This document shows, in pieces, positions 7,741 through 14,267 of a DNA stretch of 36,681 nucleotides. A program made the translations under genes and the position numbers. The stretch's first letter is position 1. Each line of letters begins with the position of its first letter. A model generated the notes under the pieces. The model was not told the DNA's origin and made no database searches. It saw only the letters and a list, made by a program, of their open reading frames with translations. This DNA is from an uncultured Fimbriimonas sp. (GTDB lineage Bacteria; Armatimonadota; Fimbriimonadia; Fimbriimonadales; Fimbriimonadaceae), in the NCBI GenBank assembly GCA_945952345.1, contig CAMFIS010000014.1:1-36681 (forward strand), written 5' to 3'.

Positions 7741-8165
7741 TGGCCGGTTACTTAACCACCGTCAACTGGAAGGGAGGCATGGCTTTCGAAGCAATGCCTC
7801 CATCCGGCAATGCGCTCTTGATGGATGCTGGTCCAGACGATGGCGGAAACTCCAGCGGGCCGTCGCCGGTGGAGACTTTGCTCGCCGCTGTGGCTGGCTG
7901 CTCGGCGATGGACGTCATCATGATCCTTCAGAAGAAACGGCAGAAGGTGACGTCGTATCGCGTCGAAGTGGACGGCGAACGAATCCCGCCCGGAACCTAT
8001 CCACGTCCGTTTACCTCGATCACGATTCGCCATATCGTAACGGGCGAAAACATCGATCCGGAAGCTGTCTGTCGCGCGGTGGAACTCAGCGACGAGAAGT
8101 ACTGCACGGTGATCACGACCCTTCGCGCCGCTCCGGAAGTGAAGTCCGAATTCGTCGTGGAGTAG
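7740..8165 (+). CDS. OsmC/Ohr family protein
   Basis: A 141-residue protein of the OsmC superfamily, cytoplasmic dimers that often reduce organic hydroperoxides with a reactive cysteine pair. The two expected cysteines are present: Cys54 in V-A-G-C-S-A-M-D at the start of the long helix and Cys122 in E-K-Y-C-T-V; there is an extra Cys111. The 'SPVETLLAAVAGCSAMDV' block is characteristic of the YhfA-like OsmC subgroup. The start ATG shares its A with the last base of the preceding stop codon. The pairing with a Gfo/Idh/MocA dehydrogenase does not indicate a particular pathway. Hydroperoxide reduction is inferred from the family. Confidence 0.9.
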   Translation: MAGYLTTVNWKGGMAFEAMPPSGNALLMDAGPDDGGNSSGPSPVETLLAAVAGCSAMDVIMILQKKRQKVTSYRVEVDGERIPPGTYPRPFTSITIRHIVTGENIDPEAVCRAVELSDEKYCTVITTLRAAPEVKSEFVVE

Positions 8166-8244
8166 GCCCACGTTCCCTTCCCCTTTTCGCCAGAAAATGA
8201 GCGAATAGAAATGGGTTGGGACTCGTCAAGCAGTTGACCGAGCC

Positions 8245-8272
8245 AACTAACCACGCTCCGCCCATGGCGGAG
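8245..8272. repeat. Intergenic palindromic repeat, partial copy
   Basis: The string CTAACCACGCTCC followed by an RCCC core, with a CTCCGCC/GGCGGAG stem and a three-base loop. A second copy of the leading string, differing at one base, is at 26742-26768. It lies in the 218-bp spacer between the OsmC-like gene and the HEPN-motif gene. No gene is visible in the rest of that spacer. Confidence 0.55.
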
Positions 8273-8370
8273 TTGTTCGGCGACTGCCTTGTCGCAGAAC
8301 GAGAAATAAGACAACCTCTTAAATGATGATTATTCAGAATATTCCAAGGACCTTCGCTGGCTCGGCAAGG

Positions 8371-8384
8371 TACAAAGTCACAAA
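8371..8384 (+). promoter_or_regulatory. -10-like hexamer TACAAA before the HEPN-motif gene
   Basis: TACAAA at 8371-8376 ends seven bases before the ATG at 8384, with no Shine-Dalgarno sequence between. This is the same geometry as at other first genes in the window. Confidence 0.3.
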
Positions 8385-9652
8385 TGCTACAAGCTATAAG
8401 ACTAGAGGAAAAGAAGAGACGCTTTTTTGACGACTCGTTCAAAATGCTGCTAGATTCGATAGTTCCCAATCGAAGCCAAGGCATGATGATTCGGCAATTT
8501 GATGAATTCCCGGAATGGGTTTTCAGCGGATTTGGCCACGAGGCGGTCGCATTTATGATACTAGACTGCCTTTCTCCTCTACCCTCGGAAATAAGCGACG
8601 AGGTTATGGAGGAGTTTGTTCTAAAGGCAATGATCGAATGCAAGGCTGAAAACAAGCTAGGTTCTGGAGATTTTGTCGATTTGTTTGCAGCCAGATGCAG
8701 CAAATACCTTGCTCAACCAAAGGTTGCGTACCACTGTTTATTCTTTCTTCAAGTTGTCGAAGTGCCGAGTTGGTTGCTAAGAAAGCGCATTCTCGGAGTT
8801 AGGCTTAAAATGGCTTCGAAAGTAGGCTGGAAAGCCGCAGAACGGTACTTGAATACTTCAGTTGAAAAAGCGGGAATAACCTTGGAGGCCCTTCAGCAAA
8901 TGCATGCCGTAGAGATAAAGGTCGAGGCGCGGGATCCCGTGGAGGCAATCGCAACCGCGGATGAGATTTCACGGATAATTCGAGGCTCATATATGGCAAG
9001 CAGCGGCCCACCATGGATTCTTTCAGGTCCCAGGAAATCCACAAACCAGTTTAAGCCGAGCCCAGCATATTTTGTTCGAATCGGTACTCAACATTCGGAA
9101 TTTGCGTTTCTTCCACGGGTTGCAACTGGATTCCTTCGACTGCCTGATGAGTGTCCAGCAACGATGGGGTACTTGCTTAAGCTCTTGTCAGATATGCCGG
9201 GAAAGAATTCACCTAAGCAAGTCTTGCAAGAATCGCTAGTTCTATACGCCGGGTCTGGCGATGTAGCGTCAGCTAATGAGGAATTTCTAAGTCTCTGGCA
9301 GGTTCTTGAACGACTTTCCTTAGTCGAAAGTGGAAATACAGGTCATATAGCTGCGGGAGTTGCGAATCTTTGGGTTAACGGTGTCGATACGGTAAGGCCC
9401 CAAATCCTAGCCTTGGCAGAGCTAAGAAACAGGCTCGTCCATTCAGGTCAGTTTAATCCTTCCAGGCAGTCCGCAAATTTCCTCTTAGCAAAGATTGTCA
9501 AAGATTCTCTTTTGCAATTTGCAAGGCTTAGCGATGAATTGCCAAGCAAACTCCACGTCCAAGAATTGCAGTCTTTAATGACTATAGGAAAAGCAACATT
9601 GGACACGAAAGAAGCGGTAATTCAATTCGCGAGAAAAATGCGAAAAATGTAA
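8384..9652 (+). CDS. Unknown protein with C-terminal HEPN-type R-N-x3-H motif
   Basis: A 422-residue protein of no family I can name. It has no signal peptide or membrane segment, so it should be cytoplasmic. Near the C-terminus, after a helical stretch 'EEFLSLWQVLERLSLVE', comes L-A-E-L-R348-N349-R-L-V-H353-S-G. This is the R-x4-H motif (often R-N-x3-H) of HEPN domains and resembles the Apea-like HEPN group. Many HEPN proteins are RNases in toxin-antitoxin, CRISPR and abortive-infection systems. The N-terminal 330 residues look mostly helical and are unidentified. Base composition is strikingly lower in GC than its neighbours (24 of 60 bases in the line starting 8401) and codon use is richer in AGA, ATA and TTA/TTG. 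This suggests horizontal acquisition. It stands alone: OsmC-like gene upstream, repeats and a minus-strand gene downstream. Confidence 0.7.
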   Translation: MLQAIRLEEKKRRFFDDSFKMLLDSIVPNRSQGMMIRQFDEFPEWVFSGFGHEAVAFMILDCLSPLPSEISDEVMEEFVLKAMIECKAENKLGSGDFVDLFAARCSKYLAQPKVAYHCLFFLQVVEVPSWLLRKRILGVRLKMASKVGWKAAERYLNTSVEKAGITLEALQQMHAVEIKVEARDPVEAIATADEISRIIRGSYMASSGPPWILSGPRKSTNQFKPSPAYFVRIGTQHSEFAFLPRVATGFLRLPDECPATMGYLLKLLSDMPGKNSPKQVLQESLVLYAGSGDVASANEEFLSLWQVLERLSLVESGNTGHIAAGVANLWVNGVDTVRPQILALAELRNRLVHSGQFNPSRQSANFLLAKIVKDSLLQFARLSDELPSKLHVQELQSLMTIGKATLDTKEAVIQFARKMRKM

Positions 9653-9700
9653 GTCAGAGAAAGAATCTCCTATCCCAGCCCTTCCATCATGGGTCGACGG

Positions 9701-9770
9701 TCCTGACCCGGAGGGTCACAGCTAGTAGCCAGGGTGTCGTAGCGAGGTACGAGCGAAGACCCCTGGATTG
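9701..9770. repeat. Palindromic intergenic repeat, bipartite stem-loop
   Basis: Two nested palindromes: TGACCC/GGGTCA around a GGA loop at about 9705-9719, then CCAGGG (9730-9735) pairing with CCCTGG (9762-9767), with TCGTA/TACGA inside. It occupies the spacer after the HEPN-motif gene. This layout resembles the abundant intergenic repeats of several non-proteobacterial phyla. No coding potential. Confidence 0.55.
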
Positions 9771-9805
9771 CTCCGAATCTGCAAAAGTCCGAGGAGCGAA
9801 GCGAC

Positions 9806-9870
9806 CCCAAATTACTCCTTGGCTAAGGAGTCGGTGAGGGAGGTACGAGTGAACCGGTGGATTGGCACGG
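9806..9870. repeat. Stem-loop plus CGGTGAG/CCGGTGG intergenic repeat, copy A
   Basis: A stem ACTCCTT/AAGGAGT with a four-base loop (9814-9831) is followed at once by CGGTGAG and about 20 bases later by CCGGTGG. Related copies sit at 14056-14140 and 26742-26845. It lies just beyond the stop of the minus-strand membrane protein gene. Confidence 0.6.
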
Positions 9871-9903
9871 GCCCCGAGATTCGGATCAGAACAAAAGAGT
9901 AGC

Positions 9904-10272
9904 TCAAGCCCAACCAAATAGGGGATACATCACGAGCATTCCAACAATAGCTAGCATGCCAATCACCAACAGCGTCTTCTCGATCTTTGGAAACGGGAAT
10001 CCTAGAAGAGCTCGAAAAGGAACCGTTGTGAAGTACACGACAAACAATCCAATCGCGACAAAGAAAGAGATGTCGGCGAACCGAAATCGGACTGAAGGAC
10101 CGACCGAGGCGGCGTAAAGCGCAAGTGCTACCAACCCTGCCATGACAACAACGATGTACCTTTCCGTCAGCGTTGGCGCATACCGTTCTCCTGCGTACCG
10201 GGAAGGAAGCAAGAAGAAGTACATGACCAATGCAATCAAGATCGCGGGTCCCATGGCGACTATCGACTGCAT
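9904..10272 (-). CDS. Small four-helix membrane protein, unknown function
   Basis: A 122-residue protein with about four hydrophobic segments (roughly residues 5-22, 38-57, 65-86 and 96-119). It is not a family I recognise. It starts at the ATG at 10270-10272; an in-frame ATG six codons later is an alternative. GGGAAGAG about 10 bases before the start is a weak Shine-Dalgarno candidate. It is divergent from the aminotransferase gene, with a GC-rich hairpin repeat between them, and its 3' end runs into palindromic repeats. Confidence 0.65.
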   Translation of the reverse strand: MQSIVAMGPAILIALVMYFFLLPSRYAGERYAPTLTERYIVVVMAGLVALALYAASVGPSVRFRFADISFFVAIGLFVVYFTTVPFRALLGFPFPKIEKTLLVIGMLAIVGMLVMYPLFGWA

Positions 10273-10286
10273 TGTAACACTCTTCC

Positions 10287-10336
10287 CATGTGCCCCTCAC
10301 CCCCTGCCCCCTCTCCCCGCAAGCGGGGCGAGGGGG
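10287..10336. repeat. GC-rich hairpin repeat between divergent genes
   Basis: CCCCTCACCCCCTGCCCCCT is followed by CTCCCCGC, AA and GCGGGGCGAG, giving a strong hairpin (about 10313-10332) flanked by C-rich then G-rich runs. It lies in the divergent spacer between the small membrane protein and the aminotransferase, directly upstream of the latter's -10 box. Confidence 0.5.
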
Positions 10337-10349
10337 TGGCCAAAAAAGG

Positions 10350-10361
10350 TAGAATCTTACG
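10350..10361 (+). promoter_or_regulatory. -10 box TAGAAT five bases before a GTG start
   Basis: TAGAAT at 10350-10355 is followed by five bases and then GTG at 10361. There is no Shine-Dalgarno sequence. A leaderless transcript is predicted, and this supports GTG 10361 as the start rather than upstream in-frame codons. Confidence 0.5.
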
Positions 10362-11689
10362 TGCCCACCAACGTTTTTCCCGGCCCGAAGTCTGCCTCGA
10401 TGTTGGCCGAACTTGGCAAGTACGTGATCGCCGAACCGCAGCCATTCGCGATCGATCTTGAGAAATCTTACGGCATGACCCTGGTCACTGTCGACGGCCA
10501 AGAACTGTTCGACTGGGCGGGATTCTACGGTTCCAAACTCATCGGCCACAACCACCCGGGCCTCTACGAACCCGAGTATCTGAAGCGCCTCGCGAGGGCC
10601 GCAAACAATAAGGTCGCCAACCCCGATTTCATCACCCAGGAGTGCCTCGACTACTACCGATTAGTCTATGAAAATGCACCAGAAGTGATGCAAAACGACA
10701 ATCTGGAGGTGTACGTTGTCAACTCCGGAGCGGAAGCCGTCGAGAACATGATGAAGTACTTGGTGAGCAAGTACAACCAGAAGTGCATGCGCGAAGGACG
10801 GATGCCCGGCAGCCGCCGATTTCTCTATTTCGACCGCGCATTCCACGGCCGAACCGTGTTCGCCCTCGGCGTGACGCAGACCATGGATCCCGTCGCGACC
10901 AAAGACTTTATCGGTCTCGCCAGCGGCGGCAACATGAAGCTTCAGTTTCCCGAATACCATTCGGAGCGAGAGCACGAAGAGAATCTGAAGAGTGTTCAAC
11001 GAAGCCTCGAGCACATTGAATCCGTGCTTCGGCATATGGCCGATGACATCGTCGGTATCATCGTCGAGCCAATCCAAGGCGCGGGCGGAAACCGTGTCGC
11101 TCTTCCAGAGTTTTTCCAAGGACTTAGTCGGCTCACCAACGAATACAACGTCTACCTCGGTTTCGACGAAGTTCAGACCGGTCTCGGCGCGACCGGCAAA
11201 ATGTGGGCAATCGACCACTTCGACCTTCCTTTTCCTCCCATGGCGGTGGCGAGTGGCAAGAAGTGGGGCAACGGCCTGGTCTACATGCTCGAGCCGCTCG
11301 ACGACATTGGAATCCTCGACTCGACCTGGGGTGGCAACCTCGCCGACATGGTCCGAGTCTGCCGCGAAATGGAGATTGTCCACCAGGAAGGGCTCATCGA
11401 CAAAGCGAAACATCTGGGCGAACTGCTAAATCAAGGTCTCAAGGAGGTCATCGCCAAGTTCGACTTTGCCTGGAACGTGCGTGGAATGGGCCTGTATCAA
11501 GGCTTCTCGTTAGACACCGCGGAAAGAAAACGCGACCTCATTCGCGTCGCGCGGGATGAGGAGAATTTACTCCTCTTAGGTGCAGGAAACCGGACAATTC
11601 GAACAAGACCAAACCTAAGCGTCGTAGAAAGCGACATCGCAAGATTTTTGCAATTGCTTGAATCATCTCTGGCAAAGATCGGACACTAA
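10361..11689 (+). CDS. Class III PLP-dependent aminotransferase, probably L-lysine 6-transaminase type
   Basis: A 442-residue PLP enzyme of the class III aminotransferases. Visible landmarks are 'GHNHPGL' near the N-terminus, 'NSGAEAVENMMK' (cofactor phosphate), 'AFHGRTVFALGVT', 'IIVEPIQGAGG', 'FDEVQTGLGATGKMWA' with the Asp that binds the pyridine nitrogen, and A-S-G-K-K-W-G with Lys300/301, one of which forms the Schiff base. The spacing, the 'ANNKVANPDF' segment, and the GKMWA block followed by a GKKWG lysine are more like L-lysine 6-transaminases than GABA or ornithine enzymes. That would convert lysine plus 2-oxoglutarate to aminoadipate semialdehyde plus glutamate. The substrate is inferred. 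The start GTG follows a -10 box; the upstream frame runs through a repeat and is not coding. Confidence 0.85.
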   Translation: MPTNVFPGPKSASMLAELGKYVIAEPQPFAIDLEKSYGMTLVTVDGQELFDWAGFYGSKLIGHNHPGLYEPEYLKRLARAANNKVANPDFITQECLDYYRLVYENAPEVMQNDNLEVYVVNSGAEAVENMMKYLVSKYNQKCMREGRMPGSRRFLYFDRAFHGRTVFALGVTQTMDPVATKDFIGLASGGNMKLQFPEYHSEREHEENLKSVQRSLEHIESVLRHMADDIVGIIVEPIQGAGGNRVALPEFFQGLSRLTNEYNVYLGFDEVQTGLGATGKMWAIDHFDLPFPPMAVASGKKWGNGLVYMLEPLDDIGILDSTWGGNLADMVRVCREMEIVHQEGLIDKAKHLGELLNQGLKEVIAKFDFAWNVRGMGLYQGFSLDTAERKRDLIRVARDEENLLLLGAGNRTIRTRPNLSVVESDIARFLQLLESSLAKIGH

Positions 11690-11703
11690 GGAAGAGAAAT
11701 CGA

Positions 11704-13596
11704 ATGGGAGTGCCACGCCAAATCTGGATCGCCGGGTTCGCCGGACTGTTTTTGCTGCTGGCAGCGATTACTGGGAATCACGTTTTCGCCTACATCTCCA
11801 TCGTCCTTGGCTCGATCGAAGCAGTTCCCGCCGCGTGGGAAACCCTCCGCGAACGTCGGCTGGATGTGGAAACCCTCATGCTTGTGGCCGCGGTTGGCTC
11901 GGTATTGCTGAATCGTCCCACCGAAGCCGCCGTCCTGCTCTTCCTCTTCTCCCTCTCGAAAGCGCTTGAGGACATGACGATGGCGCGCACTCGCAACGCG
12001 ATCGATGCGCTCATCCGACTTCGACCTTCGCGAGTGACGGTGCAGCGAAATGGCGCCGAGCTCGAAATTCCCGTTGAAGAGATCGTCATCGGCGACGTTA
12101 TCGTTCTGCCCGGATTCATTACTGCTCCCGTCGACGGCGTCATCGTGACGGGCACCGGCAGCGTCGACAATAGCGCGCTCACCGGCGAATCGGTTCCGAT
12201 CCCAATGGAACCGGGTTCGAGCATCCTCGCCGGCGCGCGAAACCTCGAATTCGGGCTCAACTTCCGAGCGACCTCGACCATCGAGGATTCCACTCTCCAG
12301 AAAGTGGTCGACCTCGTCGAGCAAGCCCAAGAGAACCAGGGCAGTGGTGAAAGGACAAGCCAATGGTTTGGCGAGCGGTACACCTGGTTCGTGCTCGTCG
12401 CGAGCACGGTCATGTTCCTCGCCAAGATGGCGTTCCACGTCCCTTTTCGAGACGCGATCTACACTTCGCTCACCCTTTTGGTTGCCCTTTCTCCCTGCGC
12501 TTTGGTGATCTCGGTTCCGGCAGCGGTCCTGAGCGCCATGGGTTGGGCCGCGCGCAACGGGATCCTGGTCCGGGGTGGCGAGTTCATCGAGAAGGCAGGT
12601 CAAGTCACCGCCATTACGTTCGATAAGACCGGAACACTGACGAGCGGCAAGCCGCAGTTGGTTGAGATTTGTCTTTGCGATGAAGACCCGGCCACGCAGT
12701 GCCAGGAGACGGATGTTTGTTGGAGCGGCAAGGGCGACATGTCGGAAGAATCCCAGCGAATCCTGGCTCTCGCCGCAGCAGCTGAAGCCCAGAGCGAGCA
12801 TCCAATCGCCCATGCTCTGCGTGAGTCCGCCGACAAGAACCACGTCGCATCTCTCACCGCGACGAACGTTGAGACCGTTCCTGGCCTGGGGATTCGCGCC
12901 GTCGTGGACGGTAGGAAGATCGAGATCGGCCAGCCCAAAATGTTTGCCGGAATCATGCCGGACGAGTTCAAACATCACATTGAAGAAATTCAGGCCACCG
13001 GTTGGACCGTCGCCGTCATTGCCGTGGACGGGAAACTCGCGGCCCTCGGCTTCGAGGATTCACCCCGAGACACTGCCAAGGGGGTCTTGAGCAAGCTGAC
13101 CAAGATGGGCCTCAAGCATATGACGATGCTCACCGGGGACAACCAGCGCACGGCCTCCCGCGTGGCGGGTGAGCTTGGCTTAAGCAATTATCGAGCTGAG
13201 CTCATGCCGGGTGACAAGGTCTCGGCCATCGAGGAAATCGCGGCGAAAGAGCACGTGATGATGGTGGGCGACGGCATCAACGATGCCCCTGCTCTCACCA
13301 AAGCATTCGTCGGGGTTGCGATGGGCGGGCTCGGCAGCGACATCGCCCTTAACGCGGCGGATGTCGTGCTCATGAAGGACCGCCTCGAAGCCGTCCCCGA
13401 GATCATCGCTCTCGGCAAACGCACGAACCGAATCATCAAAGCGAATCTCTTCATCGGCGGCGGCGTGATCACGGTGCTAACGTTGACCTCTCTGATCGGA
13501 ATCCTGCCGCTACCCATCGCGGTGGTCGGTCACGAGGGCTCGACGCTGGTGGTTATTTTGAACGGGTTGAGACTGCTCAGAGGCCCGAAGATCTAG
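11704..13596 (+). CDS. P1B-4-type heavy-metal transporting P-type ATPase
   Basis: A 630-residue inner-membrane metal pump. Motifs: T160-G-E-S (actuator), S263-P264-C265 in the metal-binding membrane helix, D307-K-T-G-T-L-T (phosphorylated Asp307), G522-D-G-I-N-D527, and H610-E-G-S-T near the C-terminus. The SPC motif with HEG[GS]T, and the lack of an N-terminal HMA domain, mark the P1B-4 subgroup (CoaT/CtpD-like), which exports Co2+, Fe2+, Zn2+ or related ions. Just after the phosphorylation site is a cysteine-rich insert (Cys323, 325, 333, 339). The gene follows the aminotransferase by 14 bp with a good Shine-Dalgarno sequence (AAGGAAGAG), so it is probably cotranscribed. No MerR or ArsR regulator is adjacent. 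The ion is not determinable from sequence. Confidence 0.93.
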   Translation: MGVPRQIWIAGFAGLFLLLAAITGNHVFAYISIVLGSIEAVPAAWETLRERRLDVETLMLVAAVGSVLLNRPTEAAVLLFLFSLSKALEDMTMARTRNAIDALIRLRPSRVTVQRNGAELEIPVEEIVIGDVIVLPGFITAPVDGVIVTGTGSVDNSALTGESVPIPMEPGSSILAGARNLEFGLNFRATSTIEDSTLQKVVDLVEQAQENQGSGERTSQWFGERYTWFVLVASTVMFLAKMAFHVPFRDAIYTSLTLLVALSPCALVISVPAAVLSAMGWAARNGILVRGGEFIEKAGQVTAITFDKTGTLTSGKPQLVEICLCDEDPATQCQETDVCWSGKGDMSEESQRILALAAAAEAQSEHPIAHALRESADKNHVASLTATNVETVPGLGIRAVVDGRKIEIGQPKMFAGIMPDEFKHHIEEIQATGWTVAVIAVDGKLAALGFEDSPRDTAKGVLSKLTKMGLKHMTMLTGDNQRTASRVAGELGLSNYRAELMPGDKVSAIEEIAAKEHVMMVGDGINDAPALTKAFVGVAMGGLGSDIALNAADVVLMKDRLEAVPEIIALGKRTNRIIKANLFIGGGVITVLTLTSLIGILPLPIAVVGHEGSTLVVILNGLRLLRGPKI

Positions 13597-13699
13597 GCGC
13601 TTCGGGACATTTCCAGTTTGGTCTCAATCCCTCGGTTCGCCACCAAGGGACAGGCGTTGTTGGACACATGTTCGAAGGCTTGCGGTCAGCTCCCAAACA

Positions 13700-13887
13700 A
13701 TTTCCCCTCCAAGATGGAGGGGTGGCGATCCGTTCCGAAAAATTTTGGTATGCAAGGAAAACTCGGCAGGATCGACGGGGTGGATGACCGGCAACTATGA
13801 GACATCCACCCCGCCCGTTTGCACGAGAACTCACCCGTCCGTATATTGATGGCAAACGGGCACCCCTCCAGCTTGGAGGGGAGAATC
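13700..13887. repeat. Fold-back element with inverted terminal hairpins
   Basis: Both ends carry the same hairpin in opposite orientation: TTCCCCTCCAAGATGGAGGG at 13702-13721 and, at 13862-13883, the inverse of a nearly identical string with C for A in the loop. In the middle, GGGGTGGATG (13777-13786) pairs with CATCCACCCC (13803-13812). The whole element could fold into one long structure. It is MITE-like in shape, but no transposase or target-site duplication was identified. Confidence 0.6.
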
Positions 13888-13948
13888 ATTTGTCGGTGAG
13901 TGGACGCTAGAGGGGCCAAGAATAAGCCTTCTAGCCCTCGATGATTCG

Positions 13949-14009
13949 ACGAATACGGGCGAGGACGCCCGTCGTCCGACGCAAGGGCTGGAAGCCCCCG
14001 CCCCCCAAA
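13949..14009. repeat. Dispersed palindromic repeat, copy 1 of 2
   Basis: It contains GGGCGAGGACGCCC followed by AAGGGCTGGAAGCCCCCGCC. The second block recurs inverted at 28943-28969 with about 26 of 28 positions matching. Both blocks are themselves partly palindromic. Confidence 0.6.
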
Positions 14010-14051
14010 TTACTTCGCCAGCCGACCCAGCTCGATCGGCACTTGCGCTTT
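14010..14051 (-). pseudogene. Degenerate second copy of the phosphoesterase C-terminal tail
   Basis: On the minus strand this stretch reads K-A-Q-V-P-I-E-L-G-R-L-A-K-stop. The intact phosphoesterase gene 260 bp away ends K-A-Q-T-P-I-E-L-G-R-L-A-N-S-stop. Over 38 aligned bases there are five differences, and most are synonymous, so the copy diverged while still coding or derives from a paralog that did. Sequence upstream of the match is repeat, not gene. It is a remnant, not a gene. Confidence 0.6.
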
Positions 14052-14055
14052 CCAA

Positions 14056-14140
14056 ACAAGCTGCCCCTTGGTGAAGGGGCCGGTGAGGAATGGAGCTGCG
14101 AAGCAGCCAGACGGGGGATTGGTGACTGCCTTTCTGATTG
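14056..14140. repeat. Stem-loop plus CGGTGAG intergenic repeat, copy B
   Basis: GCCCCTTGGTGAAGGGGC (14063-14080) is a stem-loop followed by CGGTGAG, then GAGCTGCGAAGCAGC, then a G-rich run and GGATTGGTG. The order matches the element at 9806-9870. Confidence 0.55.
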
Positions 14141-14235
14141 GTGGAATTCCTTTCCTCCAACTTGGAAGGTAGTTCTAGGTATCGGATCGAGGGCATGGCT
14201 CATATATCGCCTTCGATAGGCAACCCCCATCCCAA

Positions 14236-14267
14236 CCCTTCCCCCTCCCAAAGAGCAAGGGGAAGGG
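14236..14267. repeat. Hairpin at the 3' end of the phosphoesterase gene
   Basis: CCCTTCCCC (14236-14244) pairs with GGGGAAGGG (14259-14267) across a 14-base loop, ending one base from the phosphoesterase stop codon (14268-14270). There is no T-run on the minus strand after it, so it is not a standard intrinsic terminator, although it could protect the mRNA 3' end. Confidence 0.45.

Larger units (their letters stand above)
13597..14267. other. Repeat-filled 671-bp intergenic region
   Basis: No gene can be supported here. In order it holds a fold-back repeat (13700-13887), a palindromic repeat ending in a GGGCTGGAAGCCC block (13949-14009), a degenerate copy of the tail of the phosphoesterase gene (14010-14051), a stem-loop repeat (14056-14140), and a hairpin against the end of the phosphoesterase gene (14236-14267). 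The metal ATPase and the phosphoesterase converge on this region. Confidence 0.7.

Noticed and set aside
14236-14267. Intrinsic terminator for the phosphoesterase gene
   Set aside because: The stem is good but there is no run of T on the minus strand after it, and the loop is long; recorded as a hairpin only.
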